Notes under the pieces: generated by a model | What the model saw: the letters and a program-made list of their open reading frames with translations, nothing else | Databases searched by the model: none | What the model was told of the DNA's origin: nothing | Shown: one piece after another, positions 36,255-44,099 of the stretch | Layout of the letters: each line of letters starts with the position of its first letter | Position numbering within the stretch: the first letter of the stretch is position 1 | Made by a program: the position numbers and the translations under genes | Assembly (NCBI RefSeq): GCF_014651835.1 | Contig: NZ_BMXQ01000002.1 | Coordinates: 62,001-126,000, forward strand | DNA length: 64,000 bases | From: Pigmentiphaga litoralis | GTDB taxonomy: Bacteria > Pseudomonadota > Gammaproteobacteria > Burkholderiales > Burkholderiaceae_B | Direction: 5' to 3'

Positions 36255-37586
36255 TCAGGGAAGGGGCGCGGCGGGCGACGCGGCGACAGCGTCGCGCACC
36301 AGTTGCCGCAGATTCAGCGTCGTGTCCTGAAGCGCCGCGGGCGCGCAGGGAAGGTCTTTTTCGATCAGCACGCGCAGCTGGCGCAGGTCGCCGCCGGCGT
36401 TCACGGCAATGCCGTGACGCAGGTGGCCGTGCTCCAGACCGAGCAGCAGGAACTTGGGCGCGGCCGCGTCCGGATCGGCGTTGCCGCGCAGGATGTAGTC
36501 CAGTGCCGGGTCGTACGCGCCCAGCATCTGAAAGTTGCAGCCGAACTGGTCGGTCCAGAACCACGGCACGGCTTGCGGCGCGGTGTCCACGCCCAGCATG
36601 GCCGCAGCGGCCAGGCGGGCCTGTTCATTGGCGCTCTGCCACGATTCCAGCCGCAGTTCCTGCTTGAACAGGGGCTGGAACTGCGACGCGCAATCGCCCG
36701 CGGCAAACACGTTGGCGATATGGGTGCGGCACTGCGCATCAATGCGCACGCCGCGGTTGGCCGGGTGCACGGCAATGCCGGCCGCCTCGGCCAGCGCGGT
36801 GTCGGGCACCAGCCCGATCGCCACGACGGTCAGGCTGGCCGACACTTCCGCACCGTCATCCAGCATCAACGACGTGCCGGCCGCCGTATGGGTCAGCTTG
36901 GCGATCCGGCGGCCCAGCCGCAGGTCCACGCCAGCATGCCGCGCGCGGGCCGACAGCCATTCCGACAAAGCCGGTGGCACGGCGCGTTCCAGCAGGCGGG
37001 CGCCGGCTTCCACCAGGACCACACGGCGGCCCAGCGTCAGTGCCGTCGATGCCGTTTCCAGCCCCAGGAAGCCGCCGCCAATGACCAGCACCGTCTCGCC
37101 CGCGGGCAGGGCGGCCAGCGCCGCTCGCAGGCCGCGGGCGTCATCGAGCGAACGGATGTAATGCACGCCGGGCGTGCCGGCGGGCAGCTCGGGCAGTTCG
37201 CGCGCGGTGCCGCCGGTGGCGATCAGGCAGTGGCTGTACGCGATCGTCTCGCCGGCGCTGTCATGGGCGACCGACGCGGCCACGTCCAGCGACGCGATCG
37301 TGCGGCCCAGGTGCAGGTCGATGGTGTTGTCGTCGTAGAAGGCCGTGGGGTGCACGCCGATCTCATGGTCGGCCTGCTCGCCGCTCAGCACGGACTTGGA
37401 CAGCGGCGGGCGCTCGTAGGGCGCATGCGCTTCGCTGCCGAGCATCACGATGCCGCCGGTGTGGCCCAGTTGCCGTAGGGTGGCCGCCGCCGTGGCGCCC
37501 GCCTGGCCCGCCCCGATGATGAGGATGGGCCTGGCGTCAAGGACCGGCGCGGCCGCGGGATCGTTGATGAGGGTATCGGCGCTCAT
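36255..37586 (-). CDS. NAD(P)H:ferredoxin reductase of the Rieske oxygenase (PicB component)
   Basis: The 443-residue FAD protein has two dinucleotide-binding folds, IIGAGQAGATAAATLRQLGHTG for FAD (about residue 22) and VIGGGFLGLETASTALTLGRRVVLVE for NADH. The motif PYERPPLSKSVLSGEQ and the FAD-proximal block VFAAGDCA are typical of toluene/biphenyl-type ferredoxin reductases. It passes electrons from NADH to the Rieske ferredoxin encoded 9 bp upstream. GATCAAGG-type pairing is not obvious at the start, but the ATG at 37586 fits the family N-terminus. Confidence 0.92.
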   Translation of the reverse strand: MSADTLINDPAAAPVLDARPILIIGAGQAGATAAATLRQLGHTGGIVMLGSEAHAPYERPPLSKSVLSGEQADHEIGVHPTAFYDDNTIDLHLGRTIASLDVAASVAHDSAGETIAYSHCLIATGGTARELPELPAGTPGVHYIRSLDDARGLRAALAALPAGETVLVIGGGFLGLETASTALTLGRRVVLVEAGARLLERAVPPALSEWLSARARHAGVDLRLGRRIAKLTHTAAGTSLMLDDGAEVSASLTVVAIGLVPDTALAEAAGIAVHPANRGVRIDAQCRTHIANVFAAGDCASQFQPLFKQELRLESWQSANEQARLAAAAMLGVDTAPQAVPWFWTDQFGCNFQMLGAYDPALDYILRGNADPDAAAPKFLLLGLEHGHLRHGIAVNAGGDLRQLRVLIEKDLPCAPAALQDTTLNLRQLVRDAVAASPAAPLP

Positions 37587-37595
37587 GGCGAACCT

Positions 37596-37901
37596 TTATG
37601 CGTCGACCAGCACGTCGTCGCCCTCGACCTTGACCGGGTAGGTCACCAGGTCCTTGGTCGCGGGGGCGCACTGGGCCTTGCCGGTGCGGATGTCGAACGT
37701 GGCCTGGTGCAGGGGGCATTCGATACAGCCGTCTTCAAGGTAGCCGTCGGACAGCAGCGCGTACTGGTGCGTACAGACGTTGTCGGTCGCGAAATAGGTG
37801 TCGTCATCGCGGTAAAGCGCGATGTGCGCCTGACCGGCATGCACGCCGATCACGTCGCCGTTCTGCAGCTGACCGGCACTTGCGACTTTGATCCAGGCCA
37901 T
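37596..37901 (-). CDS. Rieske-type ferredoxin (PicB component)
   Basis: The 101-residue ferredoxin has a Rieske cluster of C43-x-H45 and C62-x2-H65 (VCTHQYALLSDG and IECPLHQATFDIRTGK). It shuttles electrons between the reductase and the oxygenase alpha subunit. It is the first gene of the four-gene oxygenase operon. Two operator copies lie 16 and 38 bp before its start. Confidence 0.94.
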   Translation of the reverse strand: MAWIKVASAGQLQNGDVIGVHAGQAHIALYRDDDTYFATDNVCTHQYALLSDGYLEDGCIECPLHQATFDIRTGKAQCAPATKDLVTYPVKVEGDDVLVDA

Positions 37902-37916
37902 ATTGAATCCTATCTG

Positions 37917-37950
37917 TAAGTATGCTGACTAATAATCGTCAGTATACTGA
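37917..37950 (-). promoter_or_regulatory. Two MarR operators controlling the picB-type operon
   Basis: TAAGTATGCTGA (37917-37928) and the perfect palindrome TCAGTATACTGA (37939-37950) start 22 bp apart immediately before the ferredoxin gene. The second is the best match in the window and defines the consensus. Confidence 0.85.
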
Positions 37951-38038
37951 GATTATTGCCGAATGGAAGATGGTGCGGGGGTTTTGTGCGGCCTCGCCAA
38001 CGGTGCGTTTGCCAGGGCCGCCGCAGCCCGGTTCCTGT

Positions 38039-38803
38039 TCAATGCGACGGGTCGTTCCGCCAGGGCGTGGCGCGGCGTTCCAGCAGCACCAGCGCGCCGT
38101 AGAGCACCATGCCCATGATGGCAAGAATGAACAGCGCGGCAAACACGCGCACCGTATCGAACGTGCCTTGCGCGCTCATGATCACGTAGCCCAGGCCGCG
38201 CTGCGACGACACGAATTCCCCCACGATCGCGCCCACCAGCGCCAGCGAGATCGCCACCTTCATGCCCGTCACGATTGACGGCAATGCGCACGGCATCTTC
38301 ACCTTCCAGAATACGTCCCAGGCCGAGCCCTTGAGCACCCGCGACAGGTCGGTCACGTCGGGCGGCACCGAACGCAGGCCGTGGACAGTGTCAACGATGA
38401 TCGCGAACACCGCGATCAGGAAAGCAATGGCCACTTTCGGTTCGGCGCCGGTACCCATCCAGATCACGAACAGCGGCGCAATGGCGACCTTGGGGACGCT
38501 GTTGAAGGCCACGATCACGGGCCATACAAAACGTTCGAAGGTGCGCGATCCGACAATGATCGCGGCGATCGCCACGCCGCCGATCACCGACAGCAGAAAG
38601 CCCCCCATGGTCGTCAGCAAGGTATAGGCCGCGTGCCCCATGTACCAGGGAAACTCGGCGCCCAGTTCCTTCAGGATGGCCGAGGGCAGGGGCAGCATGA
38701 TGGGTCGAACCTGCAGCAGGCGGCCGGCGGCTTCCCACAGCAGCAGCACGACCACGGTCGAAAACAGGCCGGCCAGGGTGCTGGAATAATGGGACTCGCG
38801 CAT
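38039..38803 (-). CDS. ABC transporter permease, NitT/TauT type
   Basis: The 254-residue membrane protein has six predicted helices and the permease EAA loop (PPDVTDLSRVLKGSAWDVFWKVKMPCALPSIVTGMKVAISLALVGAIVGEFV). It belongs to the SsuC/TauC/ThiX-like group that imports sulfonates, nitrate, thiamine precursors or aromatic carboxylates. It is the third gene of an SBP-ATPase-permease operon upstream of the picB operon, with which it may share transcript. Confidence 0.92.
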   Translation of the reverse strand: MRESHYSSTLAGLFSTVVVLLLWEAAGRLLQVRPIMLPLPSAILKELGAEFPWYMGHAAYTLLTTMGGFLLSVIGGVAIAAIIVGSRTFERFVWPVIVAFNSVPKVAIAPLFVIWMGTGAEPKVAIAFLIAVFAIIVDTVHGLRSVPPDVTDLSRVLKGSAWDVFWKVKMPCALPSIVTGMKVAISLALVGAIVGEFVSSQRGLGYVIMSAQGTFDTVRVFAALFILAIMGMVLYGALVLLERRATPWRNDPSH

Positions 38804-38804
38804 G

Positions 38805-39584
38805 TCAGGCCTTCTTCTCGTCGATCAGTCCCATGTCCTGGAACAGGCCGCGAATGTGCGCGACATACTTGCCAAATTCAGGCGTCTCGCGGATCGCGAG
38901 CGGCCGGGGGCGGGGCAGGTCGATCGTGAGGGTTTCAACGATGCGGCCGGGGCGGGGCGAAAAGACCATGACCACGTCCCCCAGGAACACCGCTTCGGCA
39001 ATGCCGTGGGTCACGAACATGACGGTGTTGCGCGTCTCCATCCAGATGCGCTGCAGCTCCACATTCATCTGATCCCGCGTCAGTGCGTCCAGCGCCCCGA
39101 AGGGCTCATCCATCAGCAGCAATTCCGGATCGTCGACCAGGGCGCGGCAGATCGCGGCGCGCTGGCGCATGCCGCCCGACAGCTCGCGCGGATAGCTGTT
39201 GCCAAAGTCCGTCAGCTTGGTCAGCGCCAGCAGATGATCGACCTTGTCGGCATACCGGGCGACCGGCTTGTGCGCAAATTCCACGGGCAGCAGGATGTTG
39301 CTGCGGATGCTGCGCCAGTCCAGCAGGGCATCGCGCTGGAACACGATGCCGATGCCGTCCGGCGCGCCGCGCACCGGCTTGCCATGCACTTCCAGCGTGC
39401 CGTCCGTAATGGTTTCCAGACCCGCTACGCAGCGCAAAAAGGTGCTTTTGCCGCAGCCGCTGGGACCCAGGATGCTGACGAATCGGCCCTGCGGAATGTC
39501 GGCATCGATGCCGGCCAAGGCCTGGACGCCGCGTGGCCCGGGGTAGTGCTTGCGTACGCCTGCGGCGTGAACCGAACCACTCAT
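38805..39584 (-). CDS. ABC transporter ATP-binding protein, NitT/TauT type
   Basis: The 259-residue ATPase has Walker A GPSGCGKST, the Q loop FQRDALLDWR, signature LSGGMRQRAAICRAL and Walker B ELLLMDEPFGALDALTRDQM. It overlaps the substrate-binding protein gene by 4 nt and sits 1 bp from the permease gene, so the three are one operon. Confidence 0.95.
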   Translation of the reverse strand: MSGSVHAAGVRKHYPGPRGVQALAGIDADIPQGRFVSILGPSGCGKSTFLRCVAGLETITDGTLEVHGKPVRGAPDGIGIVFQRDALLDWRSIRSNILLPVEFAHKPVARYADKVDHLLALTKLTDFGNSYPRELSGGMRQRAAICRALVDDPELLLMDEPFGALDALTRDQMNVELQRIWMETRNTVMFVTHGIAEAVFLGDVVMVFSPRPGRIVETLTIDLPRPRPLAIRETPEFGKYVAHIRGLFQDMGLIDEKKA

Positions 39585-40603
39585 TTTGTCTTGGCCAGTG
39601 CGCCGAATTTTTCCGGCGTGGCCAGGCCGTCGACGTAGTAGTCGGTGGCGGCGCGCGTCGTGCCGATCAGGCCGACCGACGACAGCGTCTTGACGGCATC
39701 GGTCCAGTCGCCGGGCACCATCGCGCCCACGCGCGCACCGGTGCCAAAGTAAGGCTTGAGCGCATCGATCTGGCCGCGCAGCACTGTCTTGTCCAGGCGC
39801 GCCTGCGGACGCTGCGCGACGATGGCGTCGACGGCTTCATCCTGGTGGCCGGCGTGTATGTATTCCCAGGCCATCGACGTCACGCTGGCAAAGCGGCTGA
39901 TCGCGTCGCGCTTGCTGGCCAGCTTGGCCTCGCTGGCGAACAGGCCGAAGCTGGGCATGTTCAGCCCGTAGTCTGCAAACCGCACGGCCTGCGATGGCCG
40001 CTGCTTCGACACCGAAGGCAAGAAAAACGGGATGGTCGAGAACGCCGCATCGGCGCGGCCGACGGCGTAGGTGGTCGCCTTGCTGGCGGCGTCCACATTG
40101 AGCAGTTCGACGTCGGCGCGCTTGAGCTTGCCGGCCGCCAGGAAGGCATCGACAAACGGCGCTTCGAGCGAGCCCGCGGTATACGCAATCTTCTTGCCCT
40201 TGAGCTGGGCCGGGCCGGTGATGCCGCTGCCGTCGGGCACCAGCAGGCCGATGTCGCTCTGGCGCGCGAACACGGCCACGGCCTTGACCGGCAGGCCCTT
40301 GTCGCGCGCAATCATCATGGATGCCAGGGCGGCATGGCCCACGTCGAAGCTGTCGCCCGACCCCACGATCTGCACCGTGGTGACCGAACCGTTGCCGTCC
40401 TCCAGCATCACATCGAGGCCCGCCTGCTTGAACCAGCCTTTCTGCTGCGCCAGATGGAACGGCGCCTGCACACCCCACGGCGTCCAGTCCAGACGCACTC
40501 GCAGCGGCTCGGCCGTCTGGGCCATGGCGGGGGCGGACAGACAGCATCCCAGCAGGCCGACGACGCCCGCGCCGGCGATCGTGGAAATCAGTTTCTGGAA
40601 CAT
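39581..40603 (-). CDS. ABC transporter substrate-binding protein, NMT1/SsuA-like
   Basis: The 340-residue periplasmic protein has a signal peptide (to about QA at residue 29) and an NMT1/SsuA fold (VRLDWTPWGVQAPFHLAQQKGWFKQAGLDVMLEDGNGS, GLPVKAVAVFARQSDIGLLVPDGSGI, QLKGKKIAYTAGS). Its genes are preceded by three regulon operators (40692-40743), so the imported ligand is probably picolinate or another pyridine carboxylate. This is inference from control sites, not from binding residues. Confidence 0.9.
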   Translation of the reverse strand: MFQKLISTIAGAGVVGLLGCCLSAPAMAQTAEPLRVRLDWTPWGVQAPFHLAQQKGWFKQAGLDVMLEDGNGSVTTVQIVGSGDSFDVGHAALASMMIARDKGLPVKAVAVFARQSDIGLLVPDGSGITGPAQLKGKKIAYTAGSLEAPFVDAFLAAGKLKRADVELLNVDAASKATTYAVGRADAAFSTIPFFLPSVSKQRPSQAVRFADYGLNMPSFGLFASEAKLASKRDAISRFASVTSMAWEYIHAGHQDEAVDAIVAQRPQARLDKTVLRGQIDALKPYFGTGARVGAMVPGDWTDAVKTLSSVGLIGTTRAATDYYVDGLATPEKFGALAKTK

Positions 40604-40691
40604 GGCGACCTCGAGGAAAAGAAAGGAAATTCAGTTGGGGCCATCAAGCAATCTGCATGCCAATGCCGCGCGCAGCCTGCCTGCAAGTCTG

Positions 40692-40743
40692 TACGTATAC
40701 TGAGTTTTTCGTTAGTACACTGAACATATGGTGAGCATACTGA
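40692..40743 (-). promoter_or_regulatory. Three phased MarR operators controlling the ABC transporter operon
   Basis: TACGTATACTGA (40692), TTAGTACACTGA (40712) and TGAGCATACTGA (40732) start exactly 20 bp apart. Each matches the consensus TCAGTATACTGA at 9-10 of 12 positions. The even spacing puts all three on one DNA face. Confidence 0.75.
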
Positions 40744-40947
40744 CGGACTGGGGCAGGGTCAACGGCGCGCGCCGCTAGGGGATGCCCGGGGTAGGCGCAC
40801 CAGAAACGGGAGCCTTTGCGCACCGAATCCGTGTGCGCGCACACTGTGCGGCACCGATTCCATGCACGTCTGCAAGGCCGCCCGAAAACGCTGCCGGGAC
40901 CGGCGCGAAATCTGGACTTTTGGGATTTCCGTTGCTAGACTTATTTA

Positions 40948-40959
40948 TCAGTACACTGA
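40948..40959 (+). promoter_or_regulatory. MarR operator controlling the picCEDF-type operon
   Basis: TCAGTACACTGA lies 63 bp before the decarboxylase ATG and downstream of a TA-rich stretch (TAGACTTATTTA) that may be the -10. It differs from the perfect palindrome at one position. Confidence 0.8.
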
Positions 40960-41022
40960 CAATCGATGCCGGGCAGACAGTCCGCACCAACCGCAGCCAC
41001 CGGCCACCCTGGGGAAGAGGAA

Positions 41023-41985
41023 ATGACGAGGATTCGCAAGATTGCGTTCGAGGAACACTTCATGGGAGCCGGCTTCCAGAACTATTCAGCGAGCTTTCTC
41101 AAGCACATCGACCCGGTCCAGATCGCCGAACTCGGCTCGCGCCTGTCGGACTTCGATGACATGCGCCTGGCCGAAATGGATGCGGCCGGCATCGATCTCG
41201 CAATCCTGTCGCAAAGCGGTCCGGGCGTGCAGGCCGAGCCCGATGCCGAGGTGGCCCTGCGCCGTGCTCGTGAAAACAATGACTTCCTGGCCAGCCAGGT
41301 GCAGCGTCATCCGACCCGCTACGCTGGCTTCGCCACGCTGCCCATGCATGATCCCGAAACGGCCGCCGATGAGCTCGAGCGCTGCGTGAACGACCTCGGC
41401 TTCAAGGGCTCGCTGGTCAACGGCCACACCAACGGCGTGTACCTGGACGAGCCCAAGTACGACGCGTTCTGGGAACGCATGCAGGCGCTGGACGTGCCGC
41501 TGTATCTGCACCCCACCGATGCCTTCATCATGCCGCACGCGTATAACGACCACCCTGAAATCAGCCGCGCGGCCTGGGGCTGGGGTGTCGAGACGGGCAC
41601 CCACACGCTGCGCCTGTTGTTCGCCGGCGTGTTCGATCGCTTCCCCGACCTGAAGATCGTCATCGGTCACATGGGCGAAGGCCTGCCCTATCAGCGCTGG
41701 CGTTTCGACAGCCGCTTCGCGGCCTATCCGCACGGCATCACGCTGCAGCGCAAGCCCTCGGAATACATCGGCAGCAACATCGTCATCACGACCTCGGGCG
41801 TCTGTTCGCCGGGCGCACTGATGGGCGCGATCGAAGAGATGGGTGCCGAAGCCGTCATGTTCTCGGTAGACTATCCTTACGAGTCGAGCGCCGATGCGGC
41901 CGATTTCATCGAAGCCGCCCCGCTCGACGAGGCGACGCGTCACCTGATCTGCCACGGCAACGCCGAGCGCCTGTTCAAGCTGTAA
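41023..41985 (+). CDS. picC: Amidohydrolase-family decarboxylase, probable 3,6-dihydroxypicolinate decarboxylase
   Basis: The 320-residue TIM-barrel protein belongs to the ACMSD/gamma-resorcylate decarboxylase group. Expected metal ligands are E10 and H12 (FEEHF), H163 (YLHPTD) and D283 (FSVDYPYE), with H216 in IGHMGEG. This group decarboxylates ortho-hydroxylated aromatic acids. In the described pic pathway PicC turns 3,6-dihydroxypicolinate into 2,5-dihydroxypyridine. The chosen ATG follows GAAGAGGAA. A start 19 codons earlier would lie too close to the operator. It is the first gene of picC-picE-picD-picF. Confidence 0.88.
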   Translation: MTRIRKIAFEEHFMGAGFQNYSASFLKHIDPVQIAELGSRLSDFDDMRLAEMDAAGIDLAILSQSGPGVQAEPDAEVALRRARENNDFLASQVQRHPTRYAGFATLPMHDPETAADELERCVNDLGFKGSLVNGHTNGVYLDEPKYDAFWERMQALDVPLYLHPTDAFIMPHAYNDHPEISRAAWGWGVETGTHTLRLLFAGVFDRFPDLKIVIGHMGEGLPYQRWRFDSRFAAYPHGITLQRKPSEYIGSNIVITTSGVCSPGALMGAIEEMGAEAVMFSVDYPYESSADAADFIEAAPLDEATRHLICHGNAERLFKL

Positions 41986-42127
41986 GGCTTTTCTTCAAGC
42001 CGCAGGGCGCAACGCGCAACCGGGGCCACATCCGGCGATCCCTGCCAAGACAGCGCCTGCCTTCGGGCCCTGACGTCCCGCGTCGGGGCCCGACGCAGGC
42101 GTTCCTCATCGCGAACAGGAGCAACTT

Positions 42128-43003
42128 TTGAGCACATTCATTGCTGGCGGCAACGTGCACGCCAATGGCATCCGCCAACACTATCTTCGTTATGGCGGCG
42201 CCACCGAAGCGCGCACCTCGCGTCCCACCGTGATCCTGGTGCCCGGCATCACCAGCCCGGCCATTACCTGGGGTTTCGTGGGCGAGGTGTTTGGCGAGCA
42301 GTTCGACACCTATGTGCTGGACGTGCGTGGCCGCGGCCTGTCATCGGCCGAAGACGGCCTGGACTACAGCCTGGATGCGCAGGCGGCCGACGTGCTGGCC
42401 TTTGCGGAAGCGCTCAAGCTGGACCGCTGGATGATCGTCGGCCATTCGATGGGCGGCCGCATTGCGGTGCGCGCAGGCCGCACGGCCCCCGCGGGCCTGG
42501 AACGCATGGTGCTGATCGATCCACCCGTGTCGGGCCCCGGCCGCCGCGCCTATCCAGCCAAGCTGCCCTGGTATATCGACTCGATCCGCCTGGCCGTTCA
42601 AGGCACCGACGCCGAAGGCATGCTGGCGTTCTGCCCGACCTGGACCGAAGAACAGCGTGCCCTGCGCGCCGAATGGCTGCACACCTGCAATGAAAGCGCG
42701 ATCCTGACCAGCTTCGAAGCCTTTGCGACCGACGACATCCATGCCGACCTGCCGAAGCTGACCGTGCCGGTCATGCTGATGGTGGCGGGCCGGGGCGATG
42801 TGATCCGCCCCGAAGACATCGAAGAAATCCGCTCGCTGCATGCCGATACCGAAGTCGCGCACGTGCCCGGTGCAGGCCACATGATTCCGTGGGACGACGA
42901 AGCCGGCTTCTATGCCGCCTTTGGCACCTTCCTGGGCGCGCCGCTGGCGAAAGCCGGCGCCGCCAACGACGACCCCGCCATGGGCACGCCCGCCACGCCG
43001 TGA
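42128..43003 (+). CDS. picE: Alpha/beta hydrolase, probable N-formylmaleamate deformylase
   Basis: The 291-residue alpha/beta hydrolase has nucleophile S107 in GHSMGGR, an acid at D224 (GRGDVIRPED) and H251 (GAGHMIPWDD). NicD/PicE enzymes hydrolyse N-formylmaleamate to maleamate and formate. The gene starts with TTG after AGGAG and lies directly before the 2,5-dihydroxypyridine dioxygenase gene, whose product is the expected substrate. A 25-residue Ala/Pro tail is longer than in Pseudomonas NicD. Confidence 0.87.
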   Translation: MSTFIAGGNVHANGIRQHYLRYGGATEARTSRPTVILVPGITSPAITWGFVGEVFGEQFDTYVLDVRGRGLSSAEDGLDYSLDAQAADVLAFAEALKLDRWMIVGHSMGGRIAVRAGRTAPAGLERMVLIDPPVSGPGRRAYPAKLPWYIDSIRLAVQGTDAEGMLAFCPTWTEEQRALRAEWLHTCNESAILTSFEAFATDDIHADLPKLTVPVMLMVAGRGDVIRPEDIEEIRSLHADTEVAHVPGAGHMIPWDDEAGFYAAFGTFLGAPLAKAGAANDDPAMGTPATP

Positions 43004-43052
43004 GGCCGCCGCTGCCTGAACCCCGCCTCTAGAACTTCCAGGAGTAACCGCC

Positions 43053-44099
43053 ATGCCGGTCAGTGACTATGAAATGATCAACGCCTGGACCCAGGTGCTG
43101 AAGCTGTCGAAGCTCGAGGCGGGTCAGACCGTCACGGTGCTGACCGGCGCGGCCACCCATCCGCAGACCCTGTCGAGCGCACTGGTGGCGGCCCAATCAT
43201 TGGGCGCGGTGGTCAACCGGCTGGACCTGCTGCCGGTCAATGCCGACAAGGCGCTCAGCCGGGATTCGCTGGCCTACCTGGGTACCACGCCGTTGACGGG
43301 CAACAAGGCGGCGATTGCCGCGCTCAAGGAAAGCGATCTGGTGCTGGACCTGATGACGCTGTTGTTCTCGGCCGAGCAACACGACATCCTGAAGACCGGC
43401 ACCAAGATCCTGCTGGCCGTCGAGCCGCCCGAAGTGCTGGTGCGCCTGGTGCCGACCGCCGCGGATCGCGAACGTGTCACGAAGGCCAACGCGCGCCTGT
43501 CGCGCGCCAGGACCATGACGGTCACGTCGCCCGCCGGTACGGAACTGACCTGCCCGATGGGCCAGTTTCCGGTCATCAGCGAGTACGGTTTCGTCGATGA
43601 ACCCGGTCGCTGGGACCACTGGCCGAGCGGCTTCGTGCTGACCTTCCCGGACGACGGCAAGACATCCGGCCGCATCGTGATCGACAAGGGCGACATCCTG
43701 CTGCCGCAGAAATGCTACGTGACCGAGCCCATCACGCTGACGGTGGAAAACGGCTACGCAACGAAGATCGAAGGCGGGGTCGACGCGGCCTTGTTGCGCG
43801 ACTACATGTCGTCGTTCAACGATCCCGAGGCCTATGCGATCTCGCATATCGGCTGGGGCCTGCAACCGCGCGCGCGCTGGTCCACGCTGGGGTTGTACGA
43901 TCGTGAAGCCACCATCGGCATGGACGCGCGGGCCTACGAAGGCAACTTCCTGTTCTCGCTCGGGCCCAACAACGAAGCGGGCGGCAGCCGCAGCACCGCC
44001 TGCCACATCGATATCCCGCTGCGCGACTGCACGGTCAGCCTCGACGGCGAACCGGTGGTCCGGAGCGGCAAGGTATTGGATCAACCACAGGACAAATGA
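43053..44099 (+). CDS. picD: 2,5-dihydroxypyridine 5,6-dioxygenase
   Basis: The 348-residue iron(II) extradiol-type dioxygenase opens the ring of 2,5-dihydroxypyridine to N-formylmaleamate. H265 (ISHIGWG), H318 and D320 (TACHIDIP) fall at the same residue numbers as the iron ligands I recall for Pseudomonas NicX, and overall length agrees. The fold is leucine-aminopeptidase-like, so automatic annotation often says aminopeptidase. AGGAG precedes the ATG, and the next gene overlaps its stop by ATGA. Confidence 0.93.
   Translation: MPVSDYEMINAWTQVLKLSKLEAGQTVTVLTGAATHPQTLSSALVAAQSLGAVVNRLDLLPVNADKALSRDSLAYLGTTPLTGNKAAIAALKESDLVLDLMTLLFSAEQHDILKTGTKILLAVEPPEVLVRLVPTAADRERVTKANARLSRARTMTVTSPAGTELTCPMGQFPVISEYGFVDEPGRWDHWPSGFVLTFPDDGKTSGRIVIDKGDILLPQKCYVTEPITLTVENGYATKIEGGVDAALLRDYMSSFNDPEAYAISHIGWGLQPRARWSTLGLYDREATIGMDARAYEGNFLFSLGPNNEAGGSRSTACHIDIPLRDCTVSLDGEPVVRSGKVLDQPQDK

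Larger units (their letters stand above)
40604..41022. other. 419-bp divergent control region between the ABC operon and picC
   Basis: It contains four regulon operators (40692-40743 and 40948-40959). The stretch 40750-40930 holds no gene and no other clear signal. Confidence 0.7.

Noticed and set aside
34981-36330. A 449-residue rightward open frame across the Rieske alpha gene
   Set aside because: The opposite strand holds the complete Rieske and iron-site motifs. This frame has none.
43053-44099. Leucyl aminopeptidase (M29) identity for the gene at 43053
   Set aside because: The fold is shared, but H265, H318 and D320 match the iron ligands of 2,5-dihydroxypyridine dioxygenase, and the neighbours fit that pathway.
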